A model generated the notes under the pieces. That model was not told the DNA's origin. It did no database searches and saw only the letters and a list, made by a program, of their open reading frames with translations. Positions 26,433-34,167 of a DNA stretch of 64,000 nt are shown here, piece by piece. The stretch lies in assembly GCF_023074055.1 (NCBI RefSeq), contig NZ_JADPKR010000082.1:248001-312000 (forward strand), given 5' to 3'. Source of the stretch: Bradyrhizobium sp. 141 (GTDB lineage Bacteria > Pseudomonadota > Alphaproteobacteria > Rhizobiales > Xanthobacteraceae). Numbering within the stretch: the first letter of the stretch is position 1; every line of letters starts with the position of its first letter. The position numbers and the translations under genes are program-made.

Positions 26433-26813
26433 GTGGGACCGCTTTATCTCTTCGAACTCGCATCGTCGCAGGCGCGCTATCTCGAGCTCCGCCAGTCGAC
26501 CATCGCCACCAACGTCGCCAACGCCAACACGCCCGGCTTCAGGGCGCGCGACGTCGAGCCCTTCAACAAGGTGCTCGACGGCATGCCGGTGAGGCTTGCC
26601 ACGACATCGCCCTCGCACCTGCAGTTGGCCGCGACCGAGACCGACACGCGCGCGACCGCGAAGAAGGACAGCTGGGAAGTGGTTCACTCCGGCAACTCCG
26701 TCAGCCTCGAGCAGGAAATGATCAAGGGTAGCGACGTCAGTCGCGACTATTCGATGAACTCGGCGATCGTGCGGTCGTTCCACCGCATGGTCCTGGCCGG
26801 TGCCAAGGCCTGA
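26433..26813 (+). CDS. flgB: Flagellar basal-body rod protein FlgB
   Basis: A 126-residue proximal rod protein with the motif QSTIATNVANANTPGFRARD near the N-terminus and the helical end DYSMNSAIVRSFHRMVLAGA. Starting at GTG 26433 gives MGPLYLFELASSQARYLELR, which matches the family N-terminus. The ATG at 26412 would add seven residues and leave an implausibly short leader after the upstream element. It begins the flgB-flgC-fliE-flgG-flgA-flgI operon. Confidence 0.92.
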   Translation: MGPLYLFELASSQARYLELRQSTIATNVANANTPGFRARDVEPFNKVLDGMPVRLATTSPSHLQLAATETDTRATAKKDSWEVVHSGNSVSLEQEMIKGSDVSRDYSMNSAIVRSFHRMVLAGAKA

Positions 26814-26824
26814 GGTGAACTGAC

Positions 26825-27241
26825 ATGCTGGACTCACTAAGCGCCTCTCTGACGGTTGCGAGCTCCGGGCTCGAAGCGCAATCGACGCGCATGCGCATCG
26901 TCTCGGAGAATCTCGCGAACGCGACCTCGACGGGGCGCACCGCCGGCGCCGATCCCTATCAGCGCAAGACGATCACCTTCGATGCCGCGATGGACCGCGC
27001 CTCGGGTTCGCAGCTCGCGAAGGTCAAGGAGATCGGAGTCGATACCACGCCGTACCGCGTCGAGTACGATCCCGGACATCCCGCCGCCGACAAGGCCGGC
27101 TACGTCAAGCTGCCGAACGTCAACATGATGATCGAGATGGCCGACATGCGCGAAGTCAACCGGTCCTATGAAGCCAATCTCCAGGTCGTGAAACAGGTCA
27201 GGTCGATGCTCGGCATGACCATCGACCTCTTAAGGAGCTGA
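26825..27241 (+). CDS. flgC: Flagellar basal-body rod protein FlgC
   Basis: A 138-residue rod protein with TRMRIVSENLANATSTGRTA at the N-terminus and the C-terminal signature VNMMIEMADMREVNRSYEAN followed by LQVVKQVRSMLGMT. It assembles with FlgB and FlgF in the proximal rod. The gene starts 11 bases after flgB, and fliE follows 2 bases later. Confidence 0.96.
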   Translation: MLDSLSASLTVASSGLEAQSTRMRIVSENLANATSTGRTAGADPYQRKTITFDAAMDRASGSQLAKVKEIGVDTTPYRVEYDPGHPAADKAGYVKLPNVNMMIEMADMREVNRSYEANLQVVKQVRSMLGMTIDLLRS

Positions 27242-27243
27242 CA

Positions 27244-27573
27244 ATGCTTGAGGCGATTTCATCCACGGCGATCTCCGCAGGACAGGCGGCGAGCCGCGCG
27301 ACCGAGACGCAGGCCATCGCGCCCGCGGCGCCGACCGCGATCCAGCCGTCCGACGATGTCGGCTTTGAATCGGTGATGAAGCAGGTGACGACCGACGCGA
27401 TCGGGACGCTGAAGGCGGGCGAAGCGGCGTCGATCTCGGCGATGCAGGGCAAGGAATCGACGCGGCGCGTCGTGGAGGCGCTGATGTCGGCCGAGCAGGC
27501 TCTGCAGACGGCGGTCGCGGTCCGCGACAAGGTCGTGCAGGCCTACCAGGAAGTCGTTCGGATGTCGATTTGA
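27244..27573 (+). CDS. fliE: Hook-basal body complex protein FliE
   Basis: A 109-residue helical protein that joins the MS-ring to the rod. The conserved C-terminal region reads VEALMSAEQALQTAVAVRDK, then VVQAYQEVVRMSI. The N-terminal 45 residues are low-complexity Ala/Thr. It sits between flgC and flgG in the rod operon. Confidence 0.95.
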   Translation: MLEAISSTAISAGQAASRATETQAIAPAAPTAIQPSDDVGFESVMKQVTTDAIGTLKAGEAASISAMQGKESTRRVVEALMSAEQALQTAVAVRDKVVQAYQEVVRMSI

Positions 27574-27591
27574 TCTGAAGGAGTAACGCAA

Positions 27592-28380
27592 GTGAAATCG
27601 CTCGCCATTGCGGCCACGGGCATGAACGCCCAGCAGACCAACATCGAAGTCATCGCGAACAACATCGCCAACATCAACTCGACGTCGTACAAGAGGGCGC
27701 GTGCGGAGTTCACCGATCTGTTCTACCAGATGGACCGCATGCAGGGCGTGGCGAATGTCAACGGGTCCTCGCCGGTGCCGGAAGGCGCCAATCTCGGTCT
27801 CGGCGTCAAGTCTGCGGCGATCCGCAAGCTGCACATCCAGGGCGCGCTGACGCAAACCGGCAATCCCTACGACATGGCGATCAACGGCCGGGGCTGGTTT
27901 CAGGTGCTCGGCCCGAACAACGAGGTGCAATACACCCGCGCCGGTTCGTTCAACACCAATGCCAACGGCCAGCTCGTCACGATCGACGGCTATCTGCTGG
28001 ATCCGGCGATCACGGTGCCGCAGGGAACCGTCGAGGTCACGGTCAACCAGACCGGCCAGGTGTTCGCCAAGCTCGACACGGAAGTGAACCCACGGCAGAT
28101 CGGCCAGCTCAACCTCGCCAATTTCGCCAACGAAGCGGGCCTCGAGCCGCTCGGCAGCAATCTCTACAAGGAGACCACGGCGTCCGGCACGCCGGTCGTC
28201 GGCCTGCCGGGCGACGCCGGCTACGGCAAGATCAACCAGAAATATCTCGAAGCCTCGAACGTCGACCCGGTGAAGGAAATCACCGAGTTGATCTCGGCGC
28301 AGCGTGCCTACGAAATGAATGCCAAGGTCATCCAGGCCTCGGACGAAATGGCCCAGACGGTCTCGAAGGGCATGCGCTAG
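27592..28380 (+). CDS. flgG: Flagellar distal rod protein FlgG
   Basis: A 262-residue distal rod protein. N-terminal IEVIANNIANINSTSYKRAR, the FlgG-specific segment near residues 45-65 (YQMDRMQGVANVN), and the C-terminal VDPVKEITELISAQRAYEMN are all present. The start is GTG at 27592, preceded by AAGGAG. Length and motifs separate it from flgF. Confidence 0.96.
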   Translation: MKSLAIAATGMNAQQTNIEVIANNIANINSTSYKRARAEFTDLFYQMDRMQGVANVNGSSPVPEGANLGLGVKSAAIRKLHIQGALTQTGNPYDMAINGRGWFQVLGPNNEVQYTRAGSFNTNANGQLVTIDGYLLDPAITVPQGTVEVTVNQTGQVFAKLDTEVNPRQIGQLNLANFANEAGLEPLGSNLYKETTASGTPVVGLPGDAGYGKINQKYLEASNVDPVKEITELISAQRAYEMNAKVIQASDEMAQTVSKGMR

Positions 28381-28393
28381 TTCCGGTGTCTCG

Positions 28394-28864
28394 ATGTTGA
28401 ACAGGGTGATCATGCGCGGGTTGGCCGCCGTGCTGCTGATTCTGGCTTCGGCGCGCCTTGCCGCGGCCGAGGAGAAGCGGCTTCCCGTGCCGGCGGTTTC
28501 GATCCGCGCCGGCGAGCTGATCCGGGACGACATGATCACCGAGCGCGCCTTTGCGCCGAGCCTGCTCGGCGTTGCCATGTTCATCGAAGGACGCCAGGTC
28601 CTGGTCGGCCGCATGGCGCGGCGCGCGCTGTTGCCGGGCCAGCCCATTCCAACCAACTCGGTGGAAGACCCCTGGACCGTCGCCCGCGGCGCCCAGGTCA
28701 AGGTCGTGGTGGAAGACAGCGGCCTGTCGATCGTCACTTACGGCGCGGCGATGCAGTCGGGTGCAGCCGGCGCGCTCATCCCGGTGCGCAATACCGATAC
28801 CGGGGTGATCATCAGGGGCATCGTCCAGCCGGACGGCACCGTCAAGGTCGTGGACGGGTCATGA
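28394..28864 (+). CDS. flgA: P-ring assembly chaperone FlgA
   Basis: A 156-residue periplasmic protein with a signal peptide (MRGLAAVLLILASARLAAAE part of it) and the SAF/FlgA domain (VSIRAGELIRDDMITERAF; VGRMARRALLPGQPIPTNSV; IRGIVQPDGTVKV). It helps FlgI assemble the P-ring. The start could be ATG 28394 or the in-frame ATG 28412; both keep the signal peptide. It overlaps flgI by four bases (ATGA). Confidence 0.92.
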   Translation: MLNRVIMRGLAAVLLILASARLAAAEEKRLPVPAVSIRAGELIRDDMITERAFAPSLLGVAMFIEGRQVLVGRMARRALLPGQPIPTNSVEDPWTVARGAQVKVVVEDSGLSIVTYGAAMQSGAAGALIPVRNTDTGVIIRGIVQPDGTVKVVDGS

Positions 28865-29994
28865 CCAGAGTCCTGCTTGCGCTCGTCCTGCTGCTTTCGG
28901 CCGCCAGCGCCCATGCCGCTGTCCGCATCAAGGACATTGCGGACATCAAGGGCCTCCGCGAAAACCAGATCGTCGGTTACGGCCTCGTCATCGGCCTGAA
29001 CGGCACCGGTGACACGCTTCGCAACGCTCCGTTCACGGAGCAGTCCCTGCAATCGATGCTCGAGAACATGGGCATCAATGTCAGGAACGAGACCACGAGC
29101 ACCAACAATCCCACGCGTCCGACGACGCTGCGCACGCGCAACGTCGCGGCCGTGATGGTGACGGCGGACCTTGCGCCCTCGATCGGGCCCGGCGAGCGCA
29201 TGGACGTCACCGTGTCGTCCCTGGGCGATGCGACCTCGCTACTCGGCGGCACGCTTGTCATGACGTCGCTGCGCGCGGCGGACGGCGCGGTCTATGCAGT
29301 GGCACAGGGCGCGGTAACGGTCGCCGGTTTCAGCGTCGGAGGCCAGGCGCAGAACGTCAGCCAGGGTACGCCGACGGCGGGGCGCATCCCGAACGGCGCG
29401 CTGGTCGAGCGCGAGGTGCAGGGAAGTCTCCATGAGATGGAGTTCCTGGTGTTGGAGCTGAAAAACCCCGATTTCGTCACGGCAACGCGCATCCTCGACG
29501 CCATCAACCGCTACGCCGGCGGACGCTACCGCGCGCAGATCGCCTTCGAGCGGGACTTCCGCACCATCGTGCTGTCGAAGCCGCGCCACATCGGCCCGGT
29601 CCGATTCCTTGCCGAGATCGGCGAGCTGACGGTCGAGCCGGACACGCCGGCACGGGTGGTGATCAACGAGCGCACCGGCACGGTGGTGATCGGGCGCGAC
29701 GTGCGGATATCGACCGTTGCGGTGACGCACGGCAATCTGACGGTCCGTGTCACGGAGATGCCCGTGGTGTCGCAGCCGGCGCCGTTCTCGCGGGGGGGCC
29801 AAACGGTGGTCGTCCCGCAGACCGTGGTCGAGGCCAACGAGGCCGGAGCGCAGGTGGCGATCCTCAGCGGGGTCGATCTCCAGCGCCTGGTGCGCGGGCT
29901 GAACCAGATCGGCCTGAAACCGTCGGGCATCATCGCGATCCTTCAGGCGATCAAGACGGCTGGCGCGCTCCAGGCCGATGTCATCGTGCAATGA
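28861..29994 (+). CDS. flgI: Flagellar P-ring protein FlgI
   Basis: A 377-residue precursor with a signal peptide (VLLALVLLLSAASAHAA) and the strongly conserved FlgI start VRIKDIADIKGLRENQIVGY followed by GLVIGLNGTGD. It forms the periplasmic P-ring. It overlaps flgA and ends the flgB operon; the motE-side element begins 9 bases after its stop. Confidence 0.96.
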   Translation: MTRVLLALVLLLSAASAHAAVRIKDIADIKGLRENQIVGYGLVIGLNGTGDTLRNAPFTEQSLQSMLENMGINVRNETTSTNNPTRPTTLRTRNVAAVMVTADLAPSIGPGERMDVTVSSLGDATSLLGGTLVMTSLRAADGAVYAVAQGAVTVAGFSVGGQAQNVSQGTPTAGRIPNGALVEREVQGSLHEMEFLVLELKNPDFVTATRILDAINRYAGGRYRAQIAFERDFRTIVLSKPRHIGPVRFLAEIGELTVEPDTPARVVINERTGTVVIGRDVRISTVAVTHGNLTVRVTEMPVVSQPAPFSRGGQTVVVPQTVVEANEAGAQVAILSGVDLQRLVRGLNQIGLKPSGIIAILQAIKTAGALQADVIVQ

Positions 29995-30003
29995 TGCATA
30001 AGC

Positions 30004-30026
30004 GTCGTGCAAGCTTGGTCGCTCAA
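30004..30026 (+). promoter_or_regulatory. Flagellar promoter-proximal element, motE operon
   Basis: GTCGTGCAAGCTT, then GGTCGC, then TCAA. It matches the shared core GCAAGCTT with the same six-base spacing, and ends 35 bases before the ATG at 30062. This suggests that motE-flgH-fliL-fliP has its own promoter besides read-through from flgI. Confidence 0.45.
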
Positions 30027-30061
30027 TGCTCAGGTCTCGACCGAGAATCGCACGCGGCCCG

Positions 30062-30835
30062 ATGCTGAAGCTGGATCACAAAGCCAAATTCCTCCTGCTG
30101 GTCGCGGCATCAGTGCTCGCGAGCGCCTCGCCCGTGCTGGCGCTGGACGAAGCCAAGTCGTCGAAGCCGCTCAACCTGCTCTCCTTCGCGCGCGCCCGCG
30201 CATCCGGACCGCAGAAGCCGCAGCCGGTCACGGCGATACCAGGCGACAATGCATCGATCCGGGCGACGGCGTGGGTCGCCGAAGATTCGGGACCCGCGAT
30301 CACCGGCGCGGTGCCCGCTTCCGAGACGCCTGCGCCAGCGGCTGCGCCCGCACCAGCACCGGTACGTCCGGCCAAGCCCGGCAGCGTCACGGTGCCGCCG
30401 AAGCCTGCGCCGCCGCAGGCCGCGGCGACCGCCGATAACGAAGTCGCCCTGTTCTGCAGCAACGTTGCCGATCCCGCCGTCGATGCGAGGCTGGCCTGGC
30501 AGCTCAAGGAGCTGGAAAAGGCCGAGAGCCTGCTCCGCGAGCGGATCGCGGAGGTCGAGGCCAAGCGCGCCGAATATGAAAGGTGGATGGCGCTGCGCGA
30601 CGACTTCCTGAAGAAGGCCGAAGCGAGCGTTGTCGAGATCTATTCGCGCATGAAGCCCGACGCTGCGGCGACCCAGATTGCCGGCATGGCCGACGAGACC
30701 GCCGCCGCCGTGCTCGCCAAGCTCAGCCCGAGGAGCTCAAGCGCAATCTTCAACGAGATGGATACGGCCCGCGCGGCTCACCTCGCCGACCTCTTGGGCG
30801 GAATGCGCCGCGTGGATGACGGAAAGACCAAATAG
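30062..30835 (+). CDS. motE: Motility protein MotE
   Basis: A 257-residue secreted protein: signal peptide (FLLLVAASVLASASPVLAL), a proline/alanine-rich linker (about residues 85-130), then a coiled-coil and MgtE-N-like end (RLAWQLKELEKAESLLRERI; EIYSRMKPDAAATQIAGMAD; EMDTARAAHLADLLGGM). MotE in Sinorhizobium is the periplasmic chaperone of MotC, which is also encoded in this cluster. The stop abuts the flgH start with no spacer. Confidence 0.87.
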   Translation: MLKLDHKAKFLLLVAASVLASASPVLALDEAKSSKPLNLLSFARARASGPQKPQPVTAIPGDNASIRATAWVAEDSGPAITGAVPASETPAPAAAPAPAPVRPAKPGSVTVPPKPAPPQAAATADNEVALFCSNVADPAVDARLAWQLKELEKAESLLRERIAEVEAKRAEYERWMALRDDFLKKAEASVVEIYSRMKPDAAATQIAGMADETAAAVLAKLSPRSSSAIFNEMDTARAAHLADLLGGMRRVDDGKTK

Positions 30836-31537
30836 ATGAAGAAGCCGATCCTCATCCTCCCGCTGGCCTCCGTGCTTCTGGCCGGTTGCTTCCATGATCC
30901 GGCCGAAGTCCTGACCGGCCCGCAAATGTCGCCGGTCGGTAGCGGCTTGCGGACCCAGGCCGATCCGATCCCGGTGACGCCGCGCATGCGCACGCCGGTC
31001 AGCTATCGCTCGACCTGGGACGACGGCACCGATCTCTACCGCGATCCTCGCGCCCGGCGCACCGGCGACGTCGTGACGGTGATCATCTCGATGCAGGACA
31101 AGGCCAAGCTCGACAACAAGACCGGCCGCTCGCGCGATTCACAGGTCAAGTTCGGGCTGGACTGGCTGATGGACGTTGCAGGGTGGAAAGACACGGGCTC
31201 GGCCAACGCCAATCTCAGCACCAACACCCAGATCAAGGGCAACGGCCAGATCGACCGCACCGAAGATATCAAGCTCTCGATCGCCGCCATCGTCACCGAC
31301 GTGTTGCCGAACGGCAATATGATGATCAGCGGCTCGCAGGAATTTCGCGTCAACACCGAGATGCGCGTGCTCAACGTCGGCGGCATCGTGCGCCCGCGCG
31401 ACATCTCGCGCACCAACACGATTTCCTACGAGAAGATCGCCGAGGCGCGCGTGTCCTATGGCGGTCGCGGGAATCTGTCCGACGTGCAGCAGCCTGGATG
31501 GGGACATCGGATCTATGATGCCGTGGCACCATTCTGA
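30836..31537 (+). CDS. flgH: Flagellar L-ring lipoprotein FlgH
   Basis: A 233-residue outer-membrane lipoprotein. The signal ends in the lipobox LLAGC (Cys18). Conserved segments RARRTGDVVTVIISMQDKAK and the C-terminal GIVRPRDISRTNTISYEKIA, then EARVSYGGRG, are present. It forms the L-ring with FlgI below. It follows motE directly. Confidence 0.96.
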   Translation: MKKPILILPLASVLLAGCFHDPAEVLTGPQMSPVGSGLRTQADPIPVTPRMRTPVSYRSTWDDGTDLYRDPRARRTGDVVTVIISMQDKAKLDNKTGRSRDSQVKFGLDWLMDVAGWKDTGSANANLSTNTQIKGNGQIDRTEDIKLSIAAIVTDVLPNGNMMISGSQEFRVNTEMRVLNVGGIVRPRDISRTNTISYEKIAEARVSYGGRGNLSDVQQPGWGHRIYDAVAPF

Positions 31538-31576
31538 GATCTGCGCCGGCGAGGCCGCGCGAGGGCAGGGGACGTC

Positions 31577-32018
31577 ATGCGCCTGATTGCGGCCATCGTG
31601 GTGCTGACCCTTGTCGCGATCGGCGCGGGCGCGCTGGCCGGCCTGCATCTGTTTGCGGCCGCCGAGCGCGCCGCCGACGCGAAGAAGAGCGCGACCCCGC
31701 CGCCGCTTGCGTCGAGCTACGCCGGCAGCGCGCGGCTCAGGAAATTGTCCCCGATTGTGACCAATCTCGCCGCGCCGGCCAACAACTGGGCCCGCATCGA
31801 GGCTTCCATGGTGACCGAGAGCATGAACGACGAGGAGGCCGGCATCCTGGCCGCGCACATCAGCGAGGACATCGTCACCTACTTGCGCCGCCTCGGTCGC
31901 GCAGTTCGAGGGATCGCGCGGGCTCCAGCATCTGCGCGACGACCTGACCGAGCGCGCCAACATCCGCTCGTCCGGCAAGGTTCGCGAATTGATCATTGAG
32001 ACGTTGGTGATCCAGTGA
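31577..32018 (+). CDS. fliL: FliL, with an apparent frameshift
   Basis: The frame from ATG 31577 gives an N-terminal membrane segment and a normal FliL body up to SEDIVTYLR (codon ending 31888). After that the same frame becomes basic nonsense ending at 31999. From 31893 the +1 frame reads SVAQFEGSRGLQHLRDDLTE and continues to KVRELIIETLVIQ, the proper FliL C-terminus, stopping at 32018 where it overlaps the fliP GTG. Four bases stand where the family seems to have six, so a two-base loss (or one-base gain) at 31889-31892 is likely. FliL stabilises the stator and supports swarming. A sequencing error is possible. Without correction the product lacks its last 40 residues. Confidence 0.85.
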
Positions 32019-32755
32019 GAGTGAAAGTCCTGCTGCTCGCGTTGATCCTGGTGGTGCTGCCCGAGGTGGCGCTCGCCCAGATTCCGGACCTCAACTCGCT
32101 GCTGCCGCCCGGAAACGGCTCGACCAGCGGCCGGATCATCCAGCTGATGGCCCTGATCACGGTGCTGTCGGTGGCGCCGGGACTGCTCATCATGGTGACG
32201 AGCTTCACGCGATTTGCGGTGGCGCTGTCGTTCCTCCGCGCCGGTCTCGGCCTGCAGACCACGCCGGCCAATCTGGTGCTGATCAGCCTCGCGCTGTTCA
32301 TGACCTTCTACGTGATGGCGCCGACCTTCGACCGCGCCTGGGAGACCGGCGTCCAGCCGCTGATGAAGAACGAGATCTCGGAAGAGCAAGCCTATCTGAA
32401 GATCACGGATCCGTTCCGCGAGTTCATGCTGGCCCATGTCCGCGACAAGGATCTGCAGACCTTCGAGGCACTCGCCGCGGAGAGCTTTCGCAAGAAGTTC
32501 GACGACAAGCGCGTCGATTTGCGCGTCATCATCCCGGCCTTCATGATCTCCGAGCTGAGGCGTTCGTTCGAGATCGGATTCCTCATCATCCTGCCGTTCC
32601 TGGTGATCGACATGATCGTGGCGACGCTGACCATGTCGATGGGCATGATGATGATGCCGCCGACGATCCTCGCGCTGCCGTTCAAGATGCTGTTCTTCGT
32701 GCTGATCGACGGCTGGAATCTGCTCGCCTCCGGACTGGTGCGCTCGTTCTCGTAA
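32015..32755 (+). CDS. fliP: Flagellar export gate protein FliP
   Basis: A 246-residue FliP with a cleavable signal peptide (VLLLALILVVLPEVALA), then LITVLSVAPGLLIMVTSFTR, RTFEALAAESF-type periplasmic loop, and the C-terminal pair LRRSFEIGFLIILPFLVIDM and MGMMMMPPTILALPFKMLFF. It is a core export-channel subunit with FliQ and FliR, which are encoded further right. It starts at GTG 32015, overlapping the end of the corrected fliL frame. No fliO is present, as is usual in alphaproteobacteria. Confidence 0.96.
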   Translation: MRVKVLLLALILVVLPEVALAQIPDLNSLLPPGNGSTSGRIIQLMALITVLSVAPGLLIMVTSFTRFAVALSFLRAGLGLQTTPANLVLISLALFMTFYVMAPTFDRAWETGVQPLMKNEISEEQAYLKITDPFREFMLAHVRDKDLQTFEALAAESFRKKFDDKRVDLRVIIPAFMISELRRSFEIGFLIILPFLVIDMIVATLTMSMGMMMMPPTILALPFKMLFFVLIDGWNLLASGLVRSFS

Positions 32756-32844
32756 CGGCGGCGATCGTCGACCGGCCGGTTATGGTTAGCGGAAAGTAAT
32801 ATTAACCATATGATATTGCTGCGGAATTCAAGCCGATCTTAATC

Positions 32845-32868
32845 CAGCGGCAAGATTCGGCGTGCTAG
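32845..32868 (+). promoter_or_regulatory. Flagellar promoter-proximal element, lafA1
   Basis: CAGCGGCAAGATT, then CGGCGTG, then CTAG. It matches the shared element but with one extra base before CTAG. It ends 127 bases before the lafA1 start, a distance nearly equal to the lafA2 copy (126). Confidence 0.5.
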
Positions 32869-32906
32869 CACTGCGTCACGGCGGGTTGGACCCCACACAG
32901 ATCAGT

Positions 32907-32990
32907 CCAAAGGCATGATGCCGCCCCTCCGTACCGGTGCAAGCCCGGTATGTCCCCTGATGAAAATGTAACGCGTACATAAAGGGACAT
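32907..32990 (+). promoter_or_regulatory. Conserved structured leader of flagellin lafA1 mRNA
   Basis: Positions 32907-32957 match 34085-34135 (lafA2) at 48 of 51 bases, far more than the flanks. The leader contains the dyad GGCATGATGCC (32912-32922), a hairpin TACCGG/CCGGTA (32932-32937 with 32945-32950, seven-base loop), and TGTCCC (32951-32956). TGTCCC is complementary to GGGACA (32984-32989), which sits six bases before the ATG where the ribosome-binding site should be. I infer control of translation or mRNA stability, possibly through FlbT. Confidence 0.6.
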
Positions 32991-32995
32991 TCGCA

Positions 32996-33901
32996 ATGTC
33001 AAGCCTGCTCACGAACTCGTCCGCCATGACCGCGCTCCAGACCCTGCGGTCTGTCAGCTCGCAACTCTCCACCACGCAGAGCCGGATCTCCACCGGCCAG
33101 CGCGTGGCCACGGCCGCGGACAACGCCGCCTACTGGTCGATCGCGACCTCGATGCGCGCCGACAATGCCGCGCTCTCCGCCGTCTCCGACTCGCTCGGTC
33201 TGTCGGCCGCGACCGTCGACACCGAGTACACCGCTCTGAACAAGGTGCTCGGCGACAGCAACTCCGGTCTGACCAAGCTCCAGTCGCTGCTGGTCGAAGC
33301 CAAGACCGCCGGTATCGATCGCAGCAAGATCCAGTCGGAAATCACGCAAATCCAGCAGGACATGAAGAACGTCGCCAGCGCGGCGACCTTCAACGGCGTC
33401 AATTGGCTGAGCACCAACGCCTCCACGCCGACGACCGTCAATCTGGTGTCGTCGTTCTCGCGCGTCGGCTCCACGCCGACCACCAGCTCGATCACCGTGA
33501 CCGTCGCCAACTACTCGCTCTACACCTCGACCACGACCGGCATCCTCGACACGGTGAGCGGCAGCGCGTCGGTCGACAGCCTCAACATCGGTGCGTTGAC
33601 CGACTCCGCCGCTGACCAGACCATTCTCGATGGTTACATCGCGAAGGTCACCGCAGCGATCGGCACGGTGTCTTCGGGCGCCGCCAATCTCGGCGCCATC
33701 AAGAACCGTATCTCGAACAACTCGGAGTTCGTGAAGTCGCTGATGGACTCGGTGGATCGCGGTATCGGCCAGCTGGTCGACGCCGACATGAACCAGGAGT
33801 CCACCCGCCTGGCGGCTCTCCAGGTCCAGCAGCAGCTCGGCGTTCAGGCGCTCTCGATCGCCAACAACAACAGCCAGAGCATCCTGTCGCTGTTCCGCTA
33901 A
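32996..33901 (+). CDS. lafA1: Flagellin (lateral flagellin A1)
   Basis: A 301-residue flagellin with the D0/D1 ends intact: SSLLTNSSAMTALQTLRSVS, RISTGQRVATAADNAAYWSI at the front and GQLVDADMNQESTRLAALQV, QQQLGVQALSIANNNSQSIL, SLFR at the back. The central domain is short, so the filament subunit is small (near 31 kDa), as expected for thin lateral flagella. No cysteine is present. The next gene is a close duplicate. The gene name follows the Bradyrhizobium lateral system and is by analogy. Confidence 0.95.
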   Translation: MSSLLTNSSAMTALQTLRSVSSQLSTTQSRISTGQRVATAADNAAYWSIATSMRADNAALSAVSDSLGLSAATVDTEYTALNKVLGDSNSGLTKLQSLLVEAKTAGIDRSKIQSEITQIQQDMKNVASAATFNGVNWLSTNASTPTTVNLVSSFSRVGSTPTTSSITVTVANYSLYTSTTTGILDTVSGSASVDSLNIGALTDSAADQTILDGYIAKVTAAIGTVSSGAANLGAIKNRISNNSEFVKSLMDSVDRGIGQLVDADMNQESTRLAALQVQQQLGVQALSIANNNSQSILSLFR

Positions 33902-33920
33902 GTCTGAGACAATCTCGGGA

Positions 33921-33954
33921 GGGCCGCGCTTCTCGCGAAGCGCGGCCCTTTCGT
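33921..33954 (+). terminator. Rho-independent terminator of lafA1
   Basis: GGGCCGCGCTT (33921-33931) and AAGCGCGGCCC (33938-33948) form a perfect 11-base stem with a six-base loop, followed by TTTCGTTT. It starts 19 bases after the lafA1 stop. Confidence 0.85.
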
Positions 33955-34018
33955 TTGGCGCGATGCCGCCGGCATGATTCCGGTTGCCCTGTTGCAGAGG
34001 GATTACTGCGCCACAAGC

Positions 34019-34041
34019 CTCGCACAAGCTTCGCCGGCTAG
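34019..34041 (+). promoter_or_regulatory. Flagellar promoter-proximal element, lafA2
   Basis: CTCGCACAAGCTT, then CGCCGG, then CTAG. This is one of the best copies of the shared element. It lies after the lafA1 terminator and 126 bases before the lafA2 start, so lafA2 has its own promoter. Confidence 0.6.
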
Positions 34042-34084
34042 TCTGGCCGTTACGACGGATTGGGTTCACGCGCATTTCCGCAGC

Positions 34085-34162
34085 CCAAAGGCATGATGCC
34101 GCCCTGTCGTACCGGTGCAAGCCCGGTATGTCCCCAAATCCAATCTGCTTTCAAAGGGACAT
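34085..34162 (+). promoter_or_regulatory. Conserved structured leader of flagellin lafA2 mRNA
   Basis: This is the second copy of the leader at 32907-32957: 48 of 51 bases match, with the three differences adjacent to each other (CTC against TGT) just before the hairpin. TGTCCC (34129-34134) can pair with GGGACA (34156-34161), again six bases before the ATG. The spacer between the two halves differs in sequence and length, while the pairing blocks are kept. Confidence 0.6.
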
Positions 34163-34167
34163 CAAAG

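Noticed and set aside
31885..31900. Programmed ribosomal frameshift in fliL
   Set aside because: No slippery heptamer, and no downstream structure was recognised; mutation or sequencing error is simpler.
32907..32957. c-di-GMP or cobalamin riboswitch in the flagellin leader
   Set aside because: I do not see the conserved core of either class; a flagellin-specific leader fits better.
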